A stretch of DNA of 48,158 bases from Blattamonas nauphoetae (lineage: Eukaryota; Preaxostyla; Oxymonadida), in assembly GCA_033064195.1 (NCBI GenBank), contig JARBJD010000453.1, positions 1 through 48,158 of the forward strand, given 5' to 3'. The notes beneath the pieces were generated by a model, which made no database searches, was not told the DNA's origin, and saw nothing but the letters and a program-made list of their open reading frames with translations. Below are positions 41,901 to 48,158 of this stretch, in pieces. Position 1 is the first letter of the stretch, and every line of letters starts with the position of its first letter. Position numbers and translations under genes: made by a program.

Positions 41901-43853
41901 ACACAAATTGTGTTGATGGAGTGTGTCCAGATATCACTGAGCTGAGAGCGGTGTATGCCACTGTTGATAGAAGCACTCCATCCGCTCCACTCGTTGTCGT
42001 CCCAATCCCAATTTTCGAGCCTGCTCCGTTGTTCTCTGCGAATGTCACAACAACTAGACGAGGCAACGTTCCTCCGCTCAGAAGCACATTCATCTTTCCT
42101 TTCAACGAATTCAGTGTGGTCACTGTCACTGTTGCGACGCCGCTGTCATGGCTCACTGCAGTTGACAGAATCTGCATCCCCTTCGTCACTTGGGGGACGT
42201 AGACGGAGTCAGAAGTGCCGCCTGTTCGAAAAACAACGTTCGGAGATCCCGACGACGAATCACAGTTCGACACATTCACGCGCGGAAGGGTTGAAACACT
42301 GTAATTCCCAAAGATGATGTCTCTCGAGTTCGCTTCATTCGTGCTTTTACATCCTCGAAGCTGACAGACGAGGCGAAAGAGCGGCGATCAGGTCAAGGTA
42401 GCATCCACCCCACGCACCGCCGCAGTTCCCTTTTCGATCGAGATGTCTGACAAAGTTGCTCCGAGCAAGCTTTGAAAAGAAATCGAGCCACCATGATTCG
42501 CGCAAGAGCAGCCGTAAAAGGCACAGGTGTCGAGGTAGTTGTATCCTGTGCCACCGCTTGAGAGTGCTCCTCCACAGTCACTCGCATAACATGAGTGGAA
42601 TCCCGACCGACTCACACGCAAGATGCTACTCTGAGCATTTTCATTTCTAAGGAAACTGACAGCGCCACCATCAGCACCGGAACCTGTGATGTTACAGTCG
42701 GAGAAATCACAGTCAGCAATGGTGAGATCAGACGAGGTGGAGGAGAATGAGATAGCACCGCCGCCGCCAATAGCCAGAGTATGGTGGTATGTCATTGAAC
42801 GGAACGTACAGAACGAGAATGTGATGGACGAGTAAGTGTTGGTTGACGTGTAGGATTTTCTTCCTGTGGTGACGAAATGTTTGCCATCGATTGTTTCTTC
42901 AGTGTTCGACTGGACACGGTCGGTGAGACAGTTCGAAAATGTCGAGTTCTTGAACAGAAAATCCATCCCAGTGTTGATATCCATTCCAAGAGTTCCGTAA
43001 AGATGGTTCGTGCTCTTCGTCATGTCACACCCACTCACAATTTGACGGCAATCGCACCAGCTTTCTTTTCGATTGGTCTGACAGATGAACTTGTCATATT
43101 CTGAAAGAAACTTGACAAAAGCACTGTGGATATCGTTGGACTGTTGATGAGATCCTGTTCGGGCATCGAGGATTCTCGGGTGGGGAAGAGGAAGAGACCA
43201 TTCGAATGTTCCACATTCTTGTTTTCCAGATTCAGATGTTCTCCCAATACAAATACTTCCTCATTGTTCATATCTTGCTCAGGTGGAGACATCAACAGTT
43301 TCGCATTTCGAGGAGAGGAGTGGTCGTTCAGCGAGACAAATGGTTCGAGAATCGAAGGGTTGGGAGTGTGCAATGAGCAAGAAACAACAGAAATGGAGCA
43401 AAATCCATTGTTCGAAGACGAGGGAACGACGATGATTGGCGAGACAAAGAGACAGAAGAAAGAGCAGTCGGAGAATCGAAGTGACGATGATTCAGTTTTC
43501 ACTGCTCTTCCGTTCTGTGCTTCAAATATCAAGTCAATCATGTCCACACTGCTGTTTTGGATTTGCAGAATTGAACCATGATTCCCACCCTGTCCGTTTT
43601 GTTGTTTGTGCACGTTCAAAAGAAGTTTTGTTCTGTTCCCCACGATAGAAATACGGTCTTGTGAAATTATTGGCGTGTTGTAGCTTATGTATGATCTTGG
43701 CTCAAGGGATATCGTTTGCCTGTCGAGGTTCGAGCTAGGTTTCTGTGTGTTCGCAAGTGTTGCCAATGTATCCGACAGAGAAATCAGCTGTGATGTGATT
43801 GTCGTCGGAAAAAAGTTGGGGACGAAGAACAGAAGAGAGAGGAGGGGAAGCAT
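37630..43853 (-). CDS. Giant surface receptor pseudokinase with beta-helix and beta-sandwich ectodomain
   Basis: It begins at 43853 with a signal peptide (MLPLLSLLFFVPNFFPT). Next comes a Cys/Ser-rich parallel beta-helix-like domain (43,000-42,400: GGAISFSS, GGAVSFLRN, GGALSSGG, GGSISFQS). About ten beta-sandwich repeats follow, with the pattern G-LP-G-F and K-YGT-Y-I. A second beta-helix-like region, one membrane segment (WWLPVAIVVGVGLLGLILII) and a cytoplasmic kinase-like domain complete it. The kinase lacks a normal HRD (LSKLSPHRVFING), has no DFG, keeps SPEE for APE, and keeps the C-lobe pattern DDRPT. It should be inactive. Two faults occur in the coding frame: a frame change near 43036, and an in-frame TGA at 42388-42390 that a 48- or 57-nt intron ending at 42361 would remove. 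The gene ends at 37630. Confidence 0.75.
42361..42408 (-). other. Candidate 48-nt intron in the receptor gene
   Basis: The donor is GTGGATGC at 42408 (or GTGCGTGG at 42417, 57 nt) and the acceptor is CTGTCAG at 42361. Both lengths are multiples of three and remove the only stop codon in this part of the gene. The alternative is a nonsense mutation. Confidence 0.5.
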
Positions 43854-44211
43854 CGGGATGTGGGGACTCGCAACCCGGTTTTTGTGTTTTATGGGGTTTG
43901 ATCATTCTTCCCTGTCCTTATTCTTGAGCATACTCATGTTTCGATAGTTGTTCAACTGAAGTGGCAGAGAGAAACGAGTGGACACCCTGACTCTCTCCCA
44001 ACCTGCTTCCAGACTCTGAGATCGTTCGTCTCTCCGAGTCCAGGAACGGTTTGTATTTCAGCTCTCTTCTTTTCCACTCTGTCCATATCTCCTTTTGTGC
44101 TGTTCTGCAACTTCTGCTCTTCATCGTTCCTTACTTTTCGTTGTCCTCATTTGTCCATCTCCCAGAACTGCTGTCACCCTTCTCACCCTCCTTCTCATCT
44201 CCAACGACATC
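43854..44211. other. Intergenic stretch between divergent genes
   Basis: It lies between the start of the receptor (43853, minus) and the ATG at 44212 (plus). An open frame extends left of that ATG to 44095 but begins with TTG, so it may be leader or part of an upstream exon. No other feature is seen. Confidence 0.4.
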
Positions 44212-45645
44212 ATGCCATCTTTTGTCCTTTCGTCCAACCTCGACTCCTCCTCATCTCTCTGCTCAACACGTTCGTCCGCGAGCACGCCACCTCCCAAACA
44301 GAAACCCCAAATTCAGTGGCCAACCACACCCTCCCTGCCAAAGTGGAAAGCGGGCATTCTGCGTGTGAGGGTGTGTTCCTTCTTTGTCCTCACCGATCCT
44401 TCTCTTCTCGCTTCGACAGATTCACTGCGCGACGACGAACTGACCGTCCATCTTCTGCTCGCTCTCCTCTCGCACTACGTGAACATTCTGAGCAAGCAGT
44501 TGACTTGCACGTTCACCGACCTCTCAGGCGAGTCCAGTGAGCATCTGGTGCCGGATGACTGGCTGCCCTCGCTGGGCCCGAACGAGGTGGACGACGGGTG
44601 GGATGACGCGGTGGGAGGGGAGTACGGGGCGGAGACAGACCACTTCGATGGGAACTCGGATGTGCCGGAGGTGAAGCGGATGGTGTCGTGGAAAAGAACG
44701 ATTCTGATGGTGGAGTTGTCGAAGCTGTTCCCCGAGTCGACGATGATCCAATCCGACATTTTCACGATCTTGCAGCAAGCCTCCCTGGCGAGTCGAATGT
44801 GTTTGTTCCGTTCTTTCTCATCTCTGTCTGGATTCTGTGTGCTGTCCTTGCTGCTCCTCTCAGCTGGTGCACCTGTGAAGCTGTCGTCGTCTGTGAGTCG
44901 TGCGCTCTGCCTGAATGCCACGCGGACACTCCGAAACGACGATCTGAGCACTCACCTGCACTCCCTCTCCATTCTCGGCTGGCTGCAAGAAAACATCCAC
45001 AGTTTGTTCTCATTTGCTTCCCATTGCTTCTTTCATCTTCGATCGATTGATGCTTCTTTCCGTTTCTCGCCTTTCCTCGTCTTCTTTCGCGAATCAGCCT
45101 GTGTCTCCATGATCAGCGAGTCCCCATCAGCCTTCTTCCCACTCACCGCTCTTCTCACTCCTTCGGTTCACTCAGCCTCTCCCCGCCACTGCGACATGGC
45201 TCTCTACCTCATCTCCGAGCTCCTCACGAACTACCAACGCCACTGTCGCCCCGATCACCTCCATCTTCCCGCCGATGCTGGCGAGTCTGACGATTACGTT
45301 TCTATCGCGCTTTCCCCGACGGATTTCGTTCCACACACCCTCGTCTCTTGCGCCCCTTCCGCATCTCTGAACTCGCCTCAGCACTTGTGGTCGAACTTCG
45401 AAGGAGAATACCACAGAATGATGCTGGCGTTGTTGGAGAGAGAGCGGATGGGCATTGTGATGATGGTCGCGCAGAAGCTGAGGGGCGAGGGTGGGCGACC
45501 AGAAGTGTTTGTGTCAGCGTTGATTCAGTCACTTGCTGACGAGACAAGTTTGAAGCATTTTCGAGTCGTTGTTTCAAATTCATTTCAATTTCATACTCTT
45601 CCACAAACTCAGAGAAAGAAAAGGAGTGAAAAAGATGAAATGTGA
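44212..45645 (+). CDS. 477-residue protein of unknown function; tail falls in duplicated DNA
   Basis: The frame runs from the ATG at 44212 (MPSFVLSSNLDSSSSL) to a TGA at 45643-45645. It is rich in Leu, Ser and amphipathic helices (LTVHLLLALLSHYVNILSKQ, then FTILQQASLASRMCLF), with an acidic Trp-containing stretch (NEVDDGWDDAVGGEYG). That is loosely like the C-terminal part of importin-type proteins, which is a guess. A second frame over 44770-45050 is open but looks less protein-like, so an intron in this part is possible. From about 45577 the sequence is the duplicated flank of the receptor gene, so the last 20 or so residues (SNSFQFHTLPQTQRKKRS) come from non-coding DNA. The native C-terminus was lost or replaced. 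Confidence 0.55.
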   Translation: MPSFVLSSNLDSSSSLCSTRSSASTPPPKQKPQIQWPTTPSLPKWKAGILRVRVCSFFVLTDPSLLASTDSLRDDELTVHLLLALLSHYVNILSKQLTCTFTDLSGESSEHLVPDDWLPSLGPNEVDDGWDDAVGGEYGAETDHFDGNSDVPEVKRMVSWKRTILMVELSKLFPESTMIQSDIFTILQQASLASRMCLFRSFSSLSGFCVLSLLLLSAGAPVKLSSSVSRALCLNATRTLRNDDLSTHLHSLSILGWLQENIHSLFSFASHCFFHLRSIDASFRFSPFLVFFRESACVSMISESPSAFFPLTALLTPSVHSASPRHCDMALYLISELLTNYQRHCRPDHLHLPADAGESDDYVSIALSPTDFVPHTLVSCAPSASLNSPQHLWSNFEGEYHRMMLALLERERMGIVMMVAQKLRGEGGRPEVFVSALIQSLADETSLKHFRVVVSNSFQFHTLPQTQRKKRSEKDEM

Positions 45646-47332
45646 AATCTGTGTTGTGTGTCATGGACAAATGCCTCCCGTCAATACAGATCGAAGCACA
45701 GAGAGATCCTGCCATGCTCCATCCACGAAAGACAGTGTCTGAAGTCAAGTGAGTGTTGTGACGACGAGATGGGAGATGAATCTTATGAAATGCGAATCTG
45801 TTCGGAAATGTGAAATGAAAATAGTTGATGACTGTTCAATGTGTCCAAAATCAAGATGCATCTCATTCCATGTGGTGTGAATGTCTGACTTGATCAAGAA
45901 AGTCAAAAATGATGGGAACGGAGATGAATGAGATGAGCGAAAGAAGAGGGTGAAGATGATTGTGTATGGATTGGTGAATGATAAACGACATGAGAATGAA
46001 GATGTGTAGATCAAACGAAAGACGAGATTGAAATGATTCAGACAATTCGAGATGGGTTAGTGCGAGATGAAGATCTCAAAGACATCCTCCTCATCACAGT
46101 CGATCGAGTTCACTCGCTCCAAAACACTTCAAGTGTCGGTCGATCGTCAACTGAGATCGTCAGACAGTCGCAGATCAGCGTCTTCATTTCCGAGCTCCGC
46201 ACTCCATCCAGAGGAGGCAGCATCCCCGAACACAGCTGCCGAGACGCGTTTTTTTTTTTTTTTTCATCGCATCCGTCTCTCCAAACGGAACAAGACCAGT
46301 CTCGATTTCAAACAAGATCAGGCTGCCGAAAACCGATGCTTTTCATGATCAATCTCTCGATTTGTCGTTGTCGTTCCTTCCTCTCCTCCCTTCTCCTTCT
46401 TCTCTCCAATCGCTTCTTCAGGCGATCGCCATCGAATCTCTTCGTGTGCCTTTCCTTCACCAACATTCGTTCCAAAGCTCGCTTTCGTTGTGTTCAACTC
46501 TTCGTCTTTCAGTTTGAATGCCAGTTCAGTCCCATTAATGAACACTCGATGTGGCGACAGTTTCGAGAGATCACGAACATCGTTCGGGAAGTGCGAAAGA
46601 TTGTGGAGACCACGAACCAGCTTCTGTTCCGTCGATCGGCGAGGGAGAGGACGATGGTCTTTCTTGTGGAATGCGTCATACAGAGACATGTGGACCATCG
46701 TTGTTTTGGCAAAAATCTTGTCTTCGCACACAATCACATCAAGAACCGTTGCTTCCCCAGCTGTTTGGATGATCTCGCGTGTGTCATCACGTTGGATAGG
46801 ATCTGTACGTTTGTCCCGAGTGAGTTCTCTATCTTTCACATTCCCTGCTGTGGATATCTCTATCGATCCACCATTTGTGTCATGGTCATTCACATCTTCC
46901 ATCTTTACGATGTCGTCTTGATATTCCAGTTCTTCCGCGTTTGATGCTTGGGATTTCTTGTGATTTTCCTTTCGACGACAGCATACTAAAACAATCACAA
47001 TCAATCCCAACAATACCAATCCAACAACAATCGCAACAGGAAGCCACCATTTCATGTTGTCTTTTGCTGATTGCGAAAACGATCGGACGAACTCTTTTGG
47101 ATCACAAATGACTCACTTGTTCCCAAGTTCTCCTCAAATCTCAATCGACCTCTCCATTCCAGCGATGGTGAGAGCAACGACAGCGACGACAGTGCAAGCG
47201 ACAGAACAATTTCAGTTTCAGTGAAGGACGACGTTGTCTCCAGATTCAGTTCCAGTTCTTTGTGTTCTCCCTCCGATTTGTTCTTGTTCATTATTCTCAA
47301 CACACTTCCAACCACAGTCCACAAGGAATCAG
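45577..47332. repeat. Segmental duplication, copy 2
   Basis: It matches 36873-38905 in the same orientation, about 8.5 kb further right. The match begins in the middle of a plus-strand gene and ends abruptly inside receptor coding sequence, near 47332. It lacks a block of about 240 bp of the flank. Confidence 0.85.
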
Positions 47333-47339
47333 TCTGCAC
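46046..47339 (-). pseudogene. Truncated duplicate of the receptor pseudokinase gene
   Basis: This copy keeps the end of the ectodomain (EGEHKELELNLETTSS), the membrane segment (WWLPVAIVVGLVLLGLIVI) and most of the kinase-like domain. The 5' 4.9 kb of the gene is absent. A run of 16 T at 46249-46264 stands where the intact copy has two T, and further small indels near 46,324-46,385 break the kinase C-lobe frame. Another frame change separates ectodomain and membrane segment near 47,055. The cytoplasmic linker between membrane and kinase has diverged more than the kinase itself. It has no signal peptide or start. A host-gene pseudogene. Confidence 0.85.
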
Positions 47340-47455
47340 TGATCATGTTCGTCTGAGCTCGGAAGAGTGAGAATCCTTCCACATCTGAAGTGAGAAGTTT
47401 GGTAATGGGTTAGATTCTCATCTGTTTTTGTTTGAAGTTTGGTCACTTCGGAACG

Positions 47456-48158
47456 ATGGACAATTCAAGTAGCTTGGGTTCGTTTCATAATCGGCTCAAG
47501 GAGTTACGAGGGTTCGCCGCCAAAGTTTTCACGACGATGTTGGTTCCGGAGTCGGAGGAGGCGCAGGAGTTCGCCAATATGCAAATGCCTCAATATCTGA
47601 CTCCGGCCGCAGGAGCACTCTTCCATTTAGTTCGTTTGATGATGGGGACGATAGACTTGGCCTTTGGTCTCGATTCGGAAAGTTGGCAGGCTGCCATTAC
47701 CGGACTCGCACAGAGAGCCCCTCAACGACAGGTTCTCACGCCTCAACCATTCACACGTAATCAAATTCCGTCACTGAACACACCTCAACTTGAGGATTTG
47801 GGCAGTACCACCTCCGATCTTTCACCTGCCAGCCCAACGCCAAGGCGTGCAATTCCAAACAGAACAACATGATGCAATCGAATCACTCCCCAATCGAGGT
47901 GCAAATGCGATGGATGAAGTGGAGATGAATGACCAAACAACGATGGTGGAGGTGGCAACTGAACTGCCCTTTCACGTGGAACCCGGTCGCACTCCAAACA
48001 TTACGTGAGGTGATGAAGCTGGTGGAAGGTATAAAGCTCAATGAGGACGTTATTCGAGAATTCGTGGCGAAGGAGGATCGGAGGGTCGACGACCTCCTGA
48101 TTGCATTGAAGAAGGAGGCCTTCCACGGCGTCAAGCTTGCCTGTGGTTTGTTTCAAGC
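47456..48158 (+). CDS. Unrecognised coding region running off the right edge
   Basis: The frame opens with ATG at 47456 (MDNSSSLGSFHNRLKELRGF). About 110 residues of natural-looking sequence follow, including QYLTPAAGALFHLVRLMMG and a Pro/Ser/Thr-rich stretch. Coding potential then continues in other frames to the window edge, ending in a charged helical stretch (EVMKLVEGIKLNEDVIREF). Whether the frame changes are introns or decay cannot be told here. I do not recognise the family; it could be a host gene or part of a mobile element. Confidence 0.4.

Noticed and set aside
44688-45050. Alternative plus-strand frame within the 477-residue gene
   Set aside because: It is Cys/His/Arg-rich with shadow-like composition; the main frame reads through the same stretch without stops.
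1-48158. CRISPR array, rRNA genes, telomere or centromere repeats
   Set aside because: No regularly spaced short repeats, no recognisable rRNA core sequences and no simple telomeric units were seen.

Overview
The window is eukaryotic and looks like a compact protist genome, most likely a metamonad of the oxymonad/Preaxostyla kind (Blattamonas-like). That placement is inference. It rests on short GT-AG introns, closely packed genes, and a large surface receptor with beta-helix and beta-sandwich repeats ending in a degenerate kinase, a type I associate with these genomes. No database search was possible, so named families rest on motifs I can read.

Region 1 (1 to about 8,100) is the right-hand part of a DNA-virus-like element, probably Polinton or Polinton-like. 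It holds three related capsid-like blocks, two copies of a 135-residue protein, a peptidase S74 chaperone-type protein and two small genes on the opposite strand. Several genes follow a TATTTT/ATTTTT-rich motif. It is treated as a fossil: it is broken and its left end is outside the window. Region 2 (8,100-14,000) is mostly non-coding. It has tRNA-like box sequences, a decayed partial copy of the 819-residue gene found further right, an 86-bp direct repeat and a young Tc1/mariner transposon (11,972-13,290) with matching ends and TA target sites. Region 3 (14,000-19,200, minus strand) holds an unrecognised multi-exon helical-repeat-like gene and a two-exon gene for an 819-residue Ser/Pro-rich protein. 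Region 4 (19,200-22,300) is decayed coding sequence, a nearly perfect 206-bp inverted repeat and a 321-bp mariner-type MITE.

Region 5 (22,300-36,650) is gene-dense. It holds an EMB8/ABHD-type membrane hydrolase, a secreted and probably GPI-anchored beta-sandwich protein starting 14 bp away in the opposite direction, an HRD1-like multi-pass RING E3, an NF-X1-type zinc-finger protein, a TBL2-like WD40 ER protein, a protein joining a pseudokinase to ubiquitin-like sequence and a terminal ubiquitin, and a 269-residue acidic-tailed protein. Several of these belong to ubiquitin or ER quality-control families. Region 6 (36,650-48,158) holds a very large receptor pseudokinase (minus strand), an unrecognised plus-strand gene, a partial duplicated pseudogene of the receptor's 3' half with its downstream flank, and an unrecognised gene running off the right edge.

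The strongest candidate for something undescribed is the five-exon gene at 33,486-35,412. It encodes a kinase fold with the catalytic Asp replaced, ubiquitin-like sequence, and a C-terminal ubiquitin ending in LRGG whose positions equivalent to Lys48 and Lys63 are Arg and Ser.
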